Source of the DNA: Oscheius dolichura
Taxonomy: Eukaryota > Nematoda > Chromadorea > Rhabditida > Rhabditidae
Length of the DNA stretch: 64,000 nucleotides
NCBI GenBank assembly: GCA_932521035.1
Contig: OW051492.1
Location: 4,340,001 to 4,404,000 of the forward strand
Direction: 5' to 3'
The notes under the pieces were generated by a model that saw only the letters and a program-made list of their open reading frames with translations, had not been told where the DNA came from and ran no database searches. Both the position numbers and the translations under genes were made by a program. Below, piece by piece: positions 22,976 to 36,952 of this stretch. Position 1 is the stretch's first letter; each line of letters opens with the position of its first letter.

Positions 22976-25900
22976 TCATGAGTTGGCCGCCATCAGCCGG
23001 GCCTTGGCACACTCCGGACACAGGATATCGGTGCCGTCTGTGATGAAGCCCTTGCCGACGAGCGACGTACTGCACTGGGCACAGATAAAGCAGTCGTTGT
23101 GCCAGTGGCGGTCCTCAAACGAGATGAACTTGGCTCCGCCGATACCTGAACACCCAGCTCTTCCTCTCCTTCTCTCTCAAATAACCAACCTGTGATGGGT
23201 TTTGTGCAGGCGTTACATCTCTTCGCGAAGAGTTCTCCGTAGCAGTTGGCACAGTAGGGCTTGTCGTCCTTGCTGGTGAACCTCTGCCCGGCCAGGGACA
23301 CGTTGCAGTGGGTACAGCAGAAGCACTCCCTGTGCCACGGCTCGTTCTTATACGTCACTCCTCCCGTTGTGATCACCTGCAACAGAGTCCCCCATCAGCC
23401 GGATCGACTAGACGGCCTACCTTTTTACATTTATTGCATCTGGTGGCGAACTTCTCCTCGTAGCAGGTGCCGCAGTAGACGTCTTCGTTCTTCGGGATGA
23501 AGGACTTCGTACCGATGGGATTCTTACACAGGGCACAGCAGAAACACTTGTCGTGCCACTGTTTTCCTTTGTATTCCATCTTTTTCATACCTGGAAAGGG
23601 AGGACTGTTAGAGGAGGACGGAGAGAAGGGACCCACCCGCTCGGAAGATCTCCCCGCAGCCGTCACAGCGGGTGGCGAAGGCCTGGTCGTAGCAGTTTGA
23701 GCAGAAGATCCGGTCGTTTTTCGATCCGAAGGGCTGGTCCACGAGGGATATTTTACACATATTGCAGAGGAAGCATTGCTCGTGCCAGTGCTTGTCCTTG
23801 TAGGAGAGGTCCTGGAATGGAGAAGGTCAGACGCGGGTCAGGGACACTACCACCCAGTTCATCTCCTGACGGGGAGGACAAAAATAAAACTAACAAGTCA
23901 TGGGCAAGGATTTTAGGAGGACTAACGACTTGCGCAAATATAGCGAGTTTGAGCGGACTACGGCTGTTCTCTGCCGTCAAAAACAACCGTCTCTATCTAA
24001 TTTTCAGGGAGGGGACAGACCTTGGAGTCGATGCCAATTGGCTTGGCACACTCGTCGCACTGGTTGGCGAAGACGTCCTCGTAGCACTTGATACAGTACG
24101 GCTGCTCCTCCCTCATTATGTACCTGCAAATGTCTTTGTTTTGCTCTCTGCTCTCTTGTTGTCCAATTGGCCCTCGTCTCAAAATCTGTCAAAACGAATG
24201 ACTTCGCCCCAACTCAGGTTGCAACCACCCCAGCTGTGCCTTGATTACACCCCGTGGGGGTGGCCCCCACCATGACTAACCTCTGTCCGGTGAGGGTCTG
24301 ATCACATTGCCAGCAGCAAAAGTGGTCACTGTGCCAGTCCTTATTCATCGCCTTCGTGTACTCGCCGGCGAAGATCAGCTGAAAATTCGAGGAGTCTTTG
24401 GCCTGGAGGGCAGGGACCACTTATGTGACACAAGGGAACCGCGGGTGGTAACCATGGGGAAGGCTGTCAAAGGGTGGGAAGGACCAGAGAGCTCTTTTTT
24501 GGGAGAGGTCAACGAGACGTCATAGCGTTCACCTGGGGCCGAGATAAAAGATCCACGAGAGATTTGGCAGGCAACGGGTCAGAGTTCAGCCGGCCCTTGA
24601 TGAATAAGCCGTTCCTTTAGAATATTCCTAGTCGGCCGGCCGGTCGGGAGGAGGGGGTAAAGGTGTTTTCATGGGGCTGTGTTCGCGGGGAACAGATGGA
24701 GGACGGGAGGTGTGTTCTGGGGCGGATGGGGCAGGCGGACGAAGCTCGACTAATAATGGCTGGGGTACCCAAATTGGCAAGTATATGGCTAGTATAAAGA
24801 GGCCCGGATGGCATTGACACAAAGGATGAGCGACGCCGTCAGCTATCGACGAGGATTGTGGCCACAACACGACTCCCGAGGGGTGGAGAAGTTTCAGAGT
24901 GTTGCCTGTTATTTGTGGGGGCAAGGTGGTCGTCGTTGGCTAGGAAGTGCTAATCTGACCGGCGATGGAGAGGGCCCTTGGGAGCGAGGAGGATCATTCG
25001 GAGGGGAGAAAAACCAGGAGAAGATAGCCTGGAGGGGATAGTCCAGCGCCCACGCGGCTGGACTTCGTCATCGATCCCGCGGTGTAATTCGACGAGCATA
25101 CAAATCAATCCCTTGATCCTATTCGGACACCTCCTTCTTTCCTTTTTCCCGGCTGATTATTCTGCCTGAAATTCAAGGGAAGGCAGCGCGTGGTCGCCTT
25201 TGGTTCGCCCTATTCCCCCCGCTTTTTTCTCCATTAATCTTGGACAAATGCCCGGCAGAAGGCAGTTCTCTCGGCAGCTCAATAAAAACCAAAAAATCAA
25301 ATTGAGAATAACAAAATTTGTTGACAAGCGCCTTGTAAACGCTCTGATTCAGCCGGGCTAACGATTTCACAAGGCGCACTCGATCTGCCCTCGACGGCAG
25401 CGGGTCGAGCTACCCGGGAAGAGGAATACAGGGATTAAAAGTAGTGGACAGGGAGAAAGAGAGGGTGCCATCGACCGGAAAGGAAGCGAACACAACCGAC
25501 ACATGTCCACTGGTTGTTCTTCAGCTTTGCGGGTCGGCCGTGAAATTTAGAGGCCATTAAGCCGGGGGGAGAAGTCTCTTTCTCTGGCTGCTACCAATAA
25601 GAGTCCGTCACGCGACGACGATCCTTCCTCCACGGATCTCCTTCTCCATCTGTCTCTCGCCCCATTGGCCGGACGGCGTCATCCACCGCGAGAGAGAGAG
25701 ATTTACCCGCCACGATTGAATTGTTTTCGATTTAAAATTAAATCGCCGCCTGCCCGAAATAGGAGTCCATCAGCTGATCAAAAAAGAGTTTCGTTTTTGA
25801 ATGGAAAACGGGAAAAATCAATGGATTTAGAGGGCTGGGGAGGGGGGAAGTGTAACTCTGGGTGTTGGGCAATAATGAGCCGGAGGCGGCAGAGCTTGTT

Positions 25901-28900
25901 GTGGTCCGGGAGGAAGAAGAGAAGGACAATTACCAGCTGCTTTTATGTAGGGGGAGGAGGGCTAACAAGGTGGCCCTTTATGGGCCTGGGAAAGGGAAAC
26001 AGGGGCCGGGCAACCTGGGAGCCGGGGAGGCTGGGCGCCAGGCAGGATGCCAGCTAACGCCTGAATGAATAGCGGTCTTCCATTATTAGAACAGCCCCTG
26101 GGGGACGTTAGTAAAGCCAAAAACAGCAGGGGCAAAGACTTGCCAAATTCTAGACAAAACGAGACACGAATTCTGTGAAAACCCCCTTTTGTTTGGACAG
26201 GGGATGATTCACGGGGGAGACGGGTAGGAGCCTCACGGGTTCCAACCAGATAAGGAGAAAAAGAGCTACACATTCCGTAGATTATGGGCCTGGGAAGGGA
26301 GGCGGGAGCAAGGTTTACGTGCCCAAATCCCCTCGTGTCCCTCTACGGCGTAAACTGACGCTTCGGAGGAGGGGGACTGACCTCGTCACAGGCAGCACAG
26401 CGCGGCTTGTGCAACTCGGCGTAGTGCCGCTCGCAGTAGACGTTGTTGTCCTTGACGCAGTAGGTCAGGTCCACCAGCAGCTGAAAGATCGAAATGTATG
26501 GGGACCAAGGAGCAGTCGGCCAGGTCACTAATAACTTCCTCTCGGGTAATACCAACGACTGACAAGAGAGAGTGCGATACCCCGGCACCTTCTCCTCTCC
26601 AATCTTTGGCACCCGGCCATAAACATTTGTGGAATTTGTGGTATTAGCATGTCCTTACAAACAGAGCCCCATATACAATCCTCCCCTCTATTTTCGGCCT
26701 TCCAACTAGCAAGAGAAGAGTCGACTGACCTGGTCGCATGTCTTGCAGGTGAAACAAGCAGGATGCCAGCCAGTGCTCTCTCCCAGCTTGGGGGCCATCA
26801 CGGCCATCTCTCCCCTCTCCAGGATTCCTCTACACTTGTGACATTCCTGTAATTGTTGTCTCTTGAGAGGAGGATAGGGAGCAGACCATGCTCTTGGGAA
26901 GGGTGGCGGACACGTATCCTATGTCCAGGGCAATCTCGTTACGGGCATTGATAAATTCTTCGTAGACCTAGACGAGAGAGTAAGCTTCAATATCCTGTAA
27001 CGGTACCTTTCGCTCTTGTTGCTGGTTGAGGTGGCGGCAGTAGGCCACGCTGAGGTCCTGTCGGGGGAGCTGCTTGACGAGCTGCTTCTCGCGGTATTTC
27101 TCGCCGGAGGAGTTCGACCGGGGCACCTGGTGGTTCGGCAGCTGGGCCATATACTCCTCCACCTAAATTGCTCTGTTGTCTCGCCTCTTCCACCACAAAT
27201 CGTTCTTTGATTCTCTCGAAAATCCTCGTAAACCCCAAAAATATCTCGCCTCGATCGCCGGTCATTCGCCGCGTCTTCATTGCAAAACTCTTTTTGCTTC
27301 CCCCGGGAGATGCTTTGAATAAGCCGCTTGATGGGGATTAGGTCTGGAAAGGGCAGAATAAACAGTCCGGACGGAATTCGTCCTCTCGTCGCGGAAGCAG
27401 AAGAATTCCTCGGGATTATGAGACACGGTAAATAGAGTAGAAGAGAACGCGCCTGGACTACAGTTCACTTTCGACTGGAAGCATTAGACAGCTCATCTCC
27501 CCTTTTTCTATTGAAGTTAACATTGGGAGAGGCAGACATCCCCGGGCAGACTATAGTCTAAAGAGGGACCAATTTGGAAGTTTGCCGGTTTGGGCATCCC
27601 CATGAAATATGCATAAGGTGCTGATGTTTTCCTAGCTGCTAATGGGATGTCATCCACAAAAGGTATTTCTCTCTATGCGGGAGGACGAGGAGGAGGATCT
27701 TATCAAAAGGACATGGAAAGGGGAAACCCACATCGATGAGCCACTTGTGCTTGCTGGGGGCGAAGAGATAGCCGGCGTGGCGTACAAAATCGAGCATGTA
27801 ACGGTCTTGAAGCATGCTTTCGGTAAGGAGACCCATGGCTGAATGTCCCCCTCGGGCCCCGCCCAGACCGTTTTCCACTGTTTGACATGACGGATTAGCG
27901 CGGGAGCACGGGAACGGACCGGCGGCACACCAAAGGACAATCTGTTGCACTTTTTGCCATCCCACGTTTAACTTTCCAAAAACTTTTCGGGTAAAAGCCG
28001 ATTTTGTCGCTACTTTTAGCCGTTTAGGTCAGACTGCTTTACGCCCCTAAAAAAAGGGGATTTCCCGCTATTCTGTTGACATTTCCACTGAACAGATCAA
28101 ACAAGAGACGTCTAGACTTTTTGAGGCTCTCGGGCAGACACCCTGGGCCCGGCACCCTTTACTGTATACCCAGGTGGACAGTCCTTGCAGCTGCACAGGC
28201 TAGAGACAAGTCTTTTAGAAAGGAAAAGGAGTCGTTAGACCTTTCGAAGAGAGAGAGAACAAACCTTTTTGCGGTTGAGTCCCGGCGGCACCCAGGCGTA
28301 TCCATGGCTCACCGAGCCGGGGACGTCCTCCCTCGGAGCAGACATCGGCATGTTCGCTGAAACATTCACACGTTCTTCTCGTTTTTCTGACTCGGCTGCA
28401 ACGGGCTACTACTGCTGGCCCCCTTGGCCCCACACAGAAACTCGACTCGTCTGCGCACCAGTGAAAATTCGAATTTGCTTCGGCCGAATGCCCGATTTGG
28501 TGCGCGTTGGCCACGAAATTTATGGCTTAGCTCATTTGCAGTAGACATTTTTAGTCGGAGCCCCGACACTGAAGCCCGCAATTAGGATGGGGACGTTGAC
28601 AACGGCGCCGTTGTACGAGGGCAACCGGGGAGACTACTACGGTAGATGGGTGGCCGGCCCCCTGATATAGAGGGTGGCCCCCTTCCTCGATTATTTATTC
28701 TAATTACTAGAAAATGAATCGATGCGTCTATGTTGAACCACTTAAGAGAGTACACAAGGTTCGGATTTCAAATGACCAGAGGGGCACATTTGGATGTGCA
28801 CTACAACTGCACACGGGAAGTCCGGATAGGGTTTCGCGTGGGGCCCCTGCCGTTCTTCGTCTCCTGCCCGGGAGGAGCATCTTCCGCGTGTCTGCTCGTT

Positions 28901-30352
28901 TGTTGAGCGACCGCTCGTTTGTCTGATTGACGGCCGTGAACATCGCGCCCCCCAAAAAGGAAAGCAGAAGACGTGAGATGGCAACAGAAGCCCGGAGAAA
29001 CAAATACCGGCTGCCTCCCATGGGAGTTATCCTACTAACAGAGGGGAGAGGGGTACCCAGGGTGGTGGGACTTGGACTGACAGAAATCAGGCACTCAAAC
29101 TCCGGCCGGTGTATACATTTCCGGCCGTATATCCGGTGGAAATAGCAAAAAGTTTTTAACCCGATGGGGCGAGTCTTGTTGTGGGGTCGGATTTTATGGC
29201 TCTCGTCCGAAAAGGAGGAGGACGAGAGGAGACAATTGGTCAAAGTTTAGTTCCGAGGGGATTAGCAGGGGGCATAAACACGGGTGGCGACTGACCTGGC
29301 GGCTTGATTCCGAGTCTTTCGTAGACGTTGAACGCCTGGTTGGGCGGCAGCTCGTGATCGGCTCGGTCACACTTACAGTGCACGCAGACCTTTCTGAAAA
29401 TTGTCTTCTCATTATTTTCTCTTCCTCTCTTGTTTGATTAATTCCCCGTCATGTCCATGGCCGGGATGTCCTTTGAATGGTTAATCACACCCGCCGCCTA
29501 CCGGGGAGGAGTCCGTCTCTCTTTTTCGAGTTGTCCGCACCAGATGTGCGCATGATTAGCGCAACGAGCCGAGGGCATAAAGTGGCGAAAGTGAGCCCCG
29601 GAGCGGCCAATTTTCACTCTCGTAAACGGATGCCGCCTTCGTTGACGCTGATTGCGCCTTTTGGGAAGATGAACACACTTTTGTATTTTGCCTATCCTGA
29701 AAGAGGAGGACAGCTCGGAGGTGGAGGAGGAGGATAAGGGGCACTGCGCGTGGGGGGAGAATAACAAAATGGCAATTCCTAAAGATCTTGGATAAGGGGA
29801 CTCCTCGGGGAAGAGGGAGGTGGTTTGAATTTGCCCTAGAGGTTACAAGGGCAAGGTGACTGTTTTGGGAAAGTGGCAGAGAGACAGGCGGTGGCTGTTT
29901 CCAGCCCGTGTTATTCATCGTCCGTCAACCGTGGGAAAGAGGCGAGACACTCCTGGCCCGGCCCGGGAGAGAGATGGATTCAGAAAATCCAAAAACTTCC
30001 CAAGCTGAATTATGCAGACGATGCGAGCCCCACGGAACAATAGCCACACACGGGGAGGCCTCATCCCCCAGATGAAACTTGGACGACTATTTTGGTTTGA
30101 AGGAAAATGGGCAAAAAAAACGGCGGGAGACAGCACACAGATCGGAGAAATTGGAGATGGAGCATAACATCGGTCATGGTTGGAAAACAGCAAAGAGGAG
30201 GAGGATATGGGCAAAGAGAAAAGAAGAGGACACTCGAAACAATAGGCCATTATTGAGGAAGAAGAGGAGAGGAAAACTCACACGGCGACGTCGGCACGTA
30301 CTGCAGATTTGGAACGACGCGGAACGGCGTTGGATGCACGGCGCGCTGCCAT
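22976..30352 (-). CDS. lim-9: PET domain plus six LIM domains (LIM-9/Limpet/FHL type)
   Basis: Exons 30282-30352, 29296-29393, 28265-28356, 27007-27162, 26887-26967, 26730-26846, 26382-26480, 24281-24378, 24021-24123, 23637-23811, 23421-23590, 23190-23376 and 22976-23145 total 1617 nt (538 residues). Order of parts: a short basic N-terminus; a Cys motif with [20 protein letters not shown]; a PET domain ([13 protein letters not shown] ... [12 protein letters not shown] ... [13 protein letters not shown]); then six LIM double zinc fingers with the usual C-x2-C, H-x2-C spacing (for example [70 protein letters not shown]). PET plus six LIM identifies the Limpet/LIM-9 branch, a muscle attachment-site scaffold in nematodes. 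The 1.9-kb intron 24379-26381 could hold a promoter for a LIM-only isoform. An alternative N-terminus from the upstream region is possible. Confidence 0.94.
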
Positions 30353-31011
30353 GCACCCGTGCGTGGTGGGTGGAGTCGGGCAGAGAGACAGCCGTGTGGC
30401 ACTTTATAAATTTCACAAACTAGCGAGGGAGGGATGGGAATCGATGACGTCGACGACGACGGACCACCAGCAGGAGTCAGGTCAGGATATCCCCCTCCTC
30501 CCGGCTAATGCACTGGCCACGGCAACTCTCGGGAGGCTATGCTAATGAGCCCCAGGACTGGCCAATGGCGTCGTTCCGAAGAGTTAGGATAGTCTGACTG
30601 ACGGATCTGGATGTGGCAGCGGCCTTCTCCCCTTCGGCTAACGAGACTAATAATTTATCTCGAAGTTAGAGCAGCTCAAATCAGCTGGATGAACACCCGG
30701 GCAGACAGCTGTCAGTCGCCGAAAAGCAACACAATAAACAACCACAGGGGGGCGCGAAGGGGAGAATTAATGAGGAGGACTGATAAGAGAGACGGCAAAG
30801 AAAAAACGGAGACAACTTGGCGGTCCATGCTAACGCGGTTAGAAGGCGACAGGGCGAGAGGAGGCTGCGCTGAGGATTCCCCAATTAGCGGCTGTCATCG
30901 GATGGCAAAAAGGCAAAAATATGGAGGTGGGACAATTAGAAGAGAAGAAGTTGCCGAGACGCAATGCTCCGCTCAAAATAACGATGACTGCATTAGCAGA
31001 TGCGACGGCTC
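30353..31011. other. Intergenic region
   Basis: Promoter region of the PET-LIM gene and 3' flank of the next minus-strand gene. The plus-strand open frames here are antisense to the first LIM exon and look spurious. Confidence 0.5.
30404..30409 (-). promoter_or_regulatory. TATA box of PET-LIM gene
   Basis: TATAAA on the minus strand (in AATTTATAAAGTGCC), about 55 nt upstream of the ATG at 30352. This placement supports 30282-30352 as a true first exon. Confidence 0.6.
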
Positions 31012-34000
31012 TCAAGTGCCCTCGGGGGATGCGCTGCCCGAGATTTTCTTTTTGTTTGTTTCGTCGAAAATTAATTGGATAAACACGTACTCGTCTTCTT
31101 CTTCGACGACGGCTTCTTCGTTATCAGCAGGGGAGGCGGGGGAGACGACGAGGACGTTCTCTTTCCGTGGCTCAGGCGGTAGGGCAGATGCTCTTTTCTT
31201 GCGACGCAGGAGACGGCAAAAGCCACAACACATCAGGAGAGCCACATGGGCTGACTGACGACGACGGGAGGATGTATGCGGAAGGGTGCAAAAATGGCTC
31301 CCAGGAGGATGAGAGGATGGACGAGAGGCGATACGAGCCGGATGAGCACGGATTGCGCCTGGAGGGCGGGACGTTATGAAAGACAAGGCAGTTGATCTCT
31401 GACAAGAGGGAGGTCAGCTGCGAGAGGCGGTTACAAGATGGATGCCCAGAGATAACCCCGTCTACGAACTCGACACTTCTGGGACAACGACTGTCGGCAG
31501 GAAGAGGCACATCCAGTATAAACAAGGTTACTCGATCCCGTATCAAAATGTACTTAAGTGGAACGGTGTTTGTCTCCATTTAGAGACCAGACCACGGATC
31601 AGAAGCCATGTGAATGGGTGGATTTGAGACGACGGTTGACCGGGGACGAATGAATCAGTTTGAAAATCACGTGAATCTGGTCAAATAAACTGAAAAGGGG
31701 AAGGAATGGGAATCGATAGAGGGGAGAATTTTCAGAAAAGGGTATTCCTCCGAGCGTGTTTGGGGATGAGTAAGCGAGCCGAGAATGATAAGCACAGACA
31801 AGGGTCAGAAAGGGAGAGAGGAGGACGGCCGAGGCAACGGAAGGAGTAGCAGCGTCATGCCTCCGGCCGAATCCGGGACGAATTCCGGATGCGATGGCAT
31901 GCTGGAGGAATTTTACGATCACCCCCTCACAATAGACCCCCGGAGACGATGTTTTCTTTATCGGCCGGCTACTTGTTCTACATTTAAACGATAAGATGTC
32001 TCACCTCCACAGGTGCTGGTGCCATCCTCCGGTGCAGCGGCTGGAGGTACAGTCTCGGCAAGGGGCTCCATCCTCGGCATCCACAATGCGCACCTCCCTG
32101 GGTGTTCCGGGGGGCATTCGGCTGCTCTAAACACTGACTGATTGCTCTCTTTGGCGGCTGATTGGGCTGTCCCCCTAGCGGGAGGATCCTCAAACACTTT
32201 ACAGACATCTTCAGTCGAATCTACCCGGATGGCCGGTGAGTATTTTCGGGAGGATAGGGTTTGTCAAAAGAGGAGCCAAGTGTTGAAAATAGTCTTCGGG
32301 AGGACGCTTTTCTAAACAAAGGCGAGCATACTCCGGCGAGGGGGAGGCCTGTACTCGGGAGGACGCCGAGTGATGTCAGTCATATGGTTCGGATGGCCCG
32401 TGGGGAGCCTTCTGAAGTGAATGAGAGACACAAATTGTCGTAGAATTTGACTGAGAGGAATATGAGAGGGGCAGTTCCCACGGATATAGTCGGGATGAGC
32501 TGCGAATTGGGAGAAGAAGTAAGGGGATGACCCCCGAGGGACGGACGAAGTACTCTCGAGGCCATTGTGCTCCCAAAAGACACGGACGGCTTCACGCGGA
32601 GAGACCCCCTCATCTAATTATTTCTGTGGACGACGTCGTTGTCGCTGATATACGACGGGGACAACGAGAGCCCCCCGTTCGCCTTTTTCTCAACTCACCG
32701 GCACCATTGGGTTCCGAATCCTGGCCACGGCCACCGTCGACGCCTCGCAGACACGCGGAGGAGCCTTGGAGCTGTCGAGGCGGCAGTACTCTACCAAGGC
32801 GCCCTCCTCATTCTCATCCTTCTCCGCATCACCATAGTTGGTATACTGAAACCGGGCAGCGGAATAATTATGTCTCTAATCTCCAGAGGGGACAACAGAG
32901 ATCAGGGGGAGGAGAACTGGTTCGTACCTCTGGATCGTCGGTGACATCTTCGATTCGGAAATGTGTTGAGGAGGTGGTGTTGGAGGCGTACGGATTACAC
33001 GCCGCCAGCATCATCTGCAAATGACCGAAATGAGGAAGAAGAGCAACGGGCAGCAATTATTGACAATTGACGCCTACTGTCAATACTACTGTAGACTTTT
33101 TGGGGGGAGGGGGCAGACTAGAAAAAGGAAGGAGGTTAAGAGAAGCTGAGGCAACCCAAATGGCCTGGAAATGTTTGCTTAGAGTGCCGGAAACGGCGGT
33201 TGTGATCAGAGAAAGAGAGAGAGGTAAGGGCAGAGATCGGGGCAGATGGGGCATTATCCGCCACTAACGATGAGATCTCTGACCCTGTTCGGGAGGATGT
33301 TCTGTTAGGGGAAGAGGAGGAGGACGGGGCACGGGGTCAGCTGACTCGCCTCAGGAGGAGGATCGTTCATCGGGACGAACGCAGATGGACGGAATCGACG
33401 AGACTAAATTTCCTGAGGAAAGTTTGCCGCTGAGATTTGAGTGAGACGCGACTCATCAAAGTACACATCGGATGGCAATCACACCGGCACTCGTGTCATA
33501 ATACACGGACACCGATGTTCTCCCCGGGGAGAGGAGGAGGACTGTGAAGGACAGTCAATGAATGGGAACGGCTTCCTGGGGAGCGGGCAGAGGCCATCCA
33601 AAAAGTCAACGACGCCGGGAAGGTATTGTCTCGTCGCTTCGAGCTGGCCAAACCACGTCCGGAAGCTGCTTTACCGCCCCGAACCTGTCGGATTTCGAAC
33701 GGAAAAGGAAAGACACACAGTCGATGAGTATTTCGGGAAGACGGGCAGGAGATCAACCCGGCTAATTAGACAGGAAGGAGACAAAAAGAGACACCCCCGA
33801 GAGTAAAAGGGGGAGGAGTGACCTGAACCAACTGCAAGCATTCCGGCGTCACATTTGGGTGGACACGACTAAAAGCTGAGTGTTGACTATGAAAACACGG
33901 GACCGCGGCGACCTTGACAAAAACAAAGCAAAAGGACAGATCCGATTTCCCACGGAAAAGCCTCTTCTTGCAGGGAGGATGGTCAGGAGCAGGGGCAGAA

Positions 34001-36952
34001 GGGGGACAGGGCGGAAGAGACACCCACTCTGTACCGAGAACCTTGTGATGAAAATTGGAGACCGGAAAGGGTCTTGACCTGATTGGAGGAACAGTCTCTC
34101 CCCCGTCATATAACAAGTTTCGACCCCACTGGAACCCCCTCTAATTGCTAGGGAGATAGAGCTCACACCCGGGACGAGTAACCCTTGAGTCGTCTGTTTT
34201 GATTAGAACAAGAGACCGGAAGAGCTATTTACCTGTCGCTCAAAACACCGGTACACTTGTGAGTCAGTGGCTGGCAGAGAGGAGGAGAAGGCGACAGACC
34301 ACTGACGATTGGGAAGAGTTTTGTCGCGCAGCCGAAATCTTTTCTGCAACCGCCATCCATCATGGGATGGCGCATCGACCGATAGAGACGCCCGGAAAAG
34401 TTGTCTGCCCGAAGTTTTTTCTGGGAGGCCAGCTGTTTTTGGTCATCGAAGCAGCGCCCCCAGGGGTAGACAAGGGAGACCGACCATTGGGAGGAGGAGA
34501 CGAAAGGACCCCCGGCCACCCCCTCGGGCAATCCGGGTAACTTCCTGATTGGTGATAGTAAGTCTCCGGCATCGGGCACCAGTCGGTACCCCGCCACAAT
34601 CCTAATCAAATTAGTCTCGACCCATGTACTTCACACAGAAAACGGCGCGAAATTCAAAGTCCCAGATCAGGTGGCTGCGCGAACGGAGCGGAACCAAGGA
34701 CAGCGCCGACCGCCATCATCAAGTGAAAGGCTCCGCTTTCTCTCTATTTGAATTTCGACCCGGGAGACGGGGTACAGTAAGAGAGGAGGACGGGCGAGGA
34801 GGAGACGAGTCATTCGGACCATTAGAGCCCTGTCGTCGCCGGTATTTATAACGCGACGGGTTGCCGTGTTTACAGACTAGGCTGCGCTCAATTCATGCCG
34901 GGCACCAATGCCATCCAAGAAATTCTATCGTTTATAAAAACTTGTTTCCCCCTTTCCCAACTAGGAGATACCCCAAAATGGGAATATCTTACTCCTTCGG
35001 GAAAGAGTGGAAAGAGAGAGTGGTTGGTGACAACGGTGGAGGACAGCGGTATCAAATGAGAGAAGGAAGTGAGTAGAAAACGAGAAGTCGGTGTAGGTGG
35101 CATTGATTTCCGGTCAAACTAATTGGATTATGGTAGAACTGACCCCAGACGGTGTCCACTCTCGAACTTTGCTCCTCGATCGTCCCCAGGAGACAGTCAG
35201 AGAGTCGGACAGATAAAAACTGGAAACTGTTCATAAATGGCACTTGAGGTTTCACACTCGATTGACCCTCCGACAGGGCGTGGGAACACAGATTTTGAAA
35301 AGGGAAGGAATTCGGGGAGGATGGGTTGAGGGCAACCGGGAAGTCTCCGTCAGTCATGCGCCTAACTCAGCGTGAGAAGAGTGGTCGAGGTGGTCTGAAC
35401 CCATTCGGAGACATCCGTCAAACTCGTACTGTGCTGGGGGAAGGGGACGTGTTCGACTGTCACAAGGGGGCTGAATAAGACAATGCCAATCCAGGAATAA
35501 CTGGGGAAATGAATATTTGTCACGTGGCGGGACAGGCAGAGAAATGAGACTGGTAATTGGAAGACGGGGACCGGGGACAGTGTCCGGGTAGCGGCTGAAA
35601 GGGGCCCGACCAGTGAGTCAGGACAGGCGACACTCGACTACAAGATTTTTGCTGCGAGATTTCCTTTTCCTTGCAGCCAAAGAGGAAACAAATAGTGTCT
35701 TGCCGCTAATCTGGCCGGTACACAGGCAGCCTTTCTTTTTGCTAATTAAACCGACTGGGAGTAGGATGAGAGTAATGGGAGGGGAGGGGGGTGGTTTCGA
35801 TATTAGATAGAAAAAAGGCCTTGGGTGTGATTGTCGCGGGTTCAGTCTCTCTTCAACAAGGCGTAATCAGCCCGCGGGCTTCAACTCCCGGAGACCGGTC
35901 GTCACAATTTTTCACTTTCTGCTGCTGTATTGTCCGACGTTCGAGAGAGAGCGACGGGCGACGGGAGACGCGCCTCTGAACCCGCTGATTCAGTCGGATC
36001 CGAATAAATGGGAGACGACGGTTCAAATCGAACGGTAGTGGACACGCACCGTCGCACTCTTGCCAAAAAGAGCGACAGTTTGACGGGACAATTTGACTTT
36101 TTTGGGGGGTTATTATAGTCACGCCAGGGAGGAAGAGGACAAAAAAGAGACGGCTACATTCAGAGGGGACAACGGGGACAAGTGACCATCTGGGAGGACG
36201 GGATACTACAGTACGCCGGCGGGAGGCGGGCTCGGCCCATAGGTTATGTAAAGAGAAGCGTCAGTGACCTTGTTCCGACCACCCGGCTGGTCCTCGGGAG
36301 CAGACGGCGAGATCGATGGCCGCTCCAGGTAGTAATAGCCTGAATCTCCTGATTATTCGAAAGGAAGACTACACTACCCGGATCTTTGTCAAAGGAGGGG
36401 CTTATCTGCAGCTTGTTCGAACCGTTCTTGGTCTTCTTCCGGTCCTCCTCCTCCTCGGCCCTACCGTATACCTCTGAAAGCGAGCGATTTCTGATCAGAT
36501 CATCAACCAGGGGAGGGTGTGACTTTCTCGCCTAGTCAAAGTTGTCCTCGTCCCGGCTAACGACTGACAAATGTGTCTTTGGAGGCCGCGGACCGTGAAT
36601 GGTCTTGTTGACAAGGATCACCCCGGTCTCTTCTCTAATCTGGCTAATTTCGACTGACATCACCGCCGGCCGGCTGACGGGGAAAGTGCCGTGGCTCCAC
36701 ACTTTTTGTACTTCGGCTTGGCGGGAATTTGCAAAGAAAACAAACATTCTACGAGCTGGGTTCAAATTCGCAGATAATCCACGCCGGGGACGTCAACAAA
36801 TTCCCCGAGACTGTTTCCTGGTTTCGCGACGTAAGCAACTTTTAAAGAAGTCCCCGGCCCATAAATCGAAGAAACATTTCAAACGCACCTGCCGCGGCCT
36901 TCTTGTCGCCACCTGTACAGGCACAGAGCAGAGCCGACAGCCGGCCGACCAT
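31012..36952 (-). CDS. Unrecognised multi-exon protein, partly resolved
   Basis: Five N-terminal exons join cleanly in frame: 36889-36952, 36378-36473, 36269-36339, 32928-33014 and 32699-32845. They read MVGRLSALLCACTGGDKKA, an acidic/basic EEEEDRKKTKNG stretch, YYYLERPSISPSAPEDQPGG, THFRIEDVTDDPEYTNYG and EYCRLDSSKAPPRVCEAST. Two further exons are likely: about 31997-32217 (reading FEDPPARGTAQSAAKESNQ) and a last one from about 31240 to the stop at 31012, with AHVALLMCCGFCRLLRRKKR then an acidic tail (EEEDEYVFIQL). The phase between 32699 and 32217 does not match the better-looking frame, so an exon is missing or mis-set. The N-terminal Cys pair and the CC-F-C cluster next to Arg/Lys could be palmitoylated or membrane-associated. 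One intron of about 3.2 kb is unusually long for this region. No family recognised. Confidence 0.5.

Noticed and set aside
30079-30423. Plus-strand Arg/Lys-rich open frame
   Set aside because: It overlaps the TATA box and first exon of the PET-LIM gene on the other strand, and its composition reflects purine-rich sequence.
31442-31627. Plus-strand peptide with NPVYELDTSG that looks like a receptor tail
   Set aside because: Isolated, with weak splice sites, and it lies within an intron of a minus-strand gene; probably chance.
35990-36060. Possible tRNA T-loop (GGTTCAAATC)
   Set aside because: No matching acceptor stem or anticodon arm could be folded around it.
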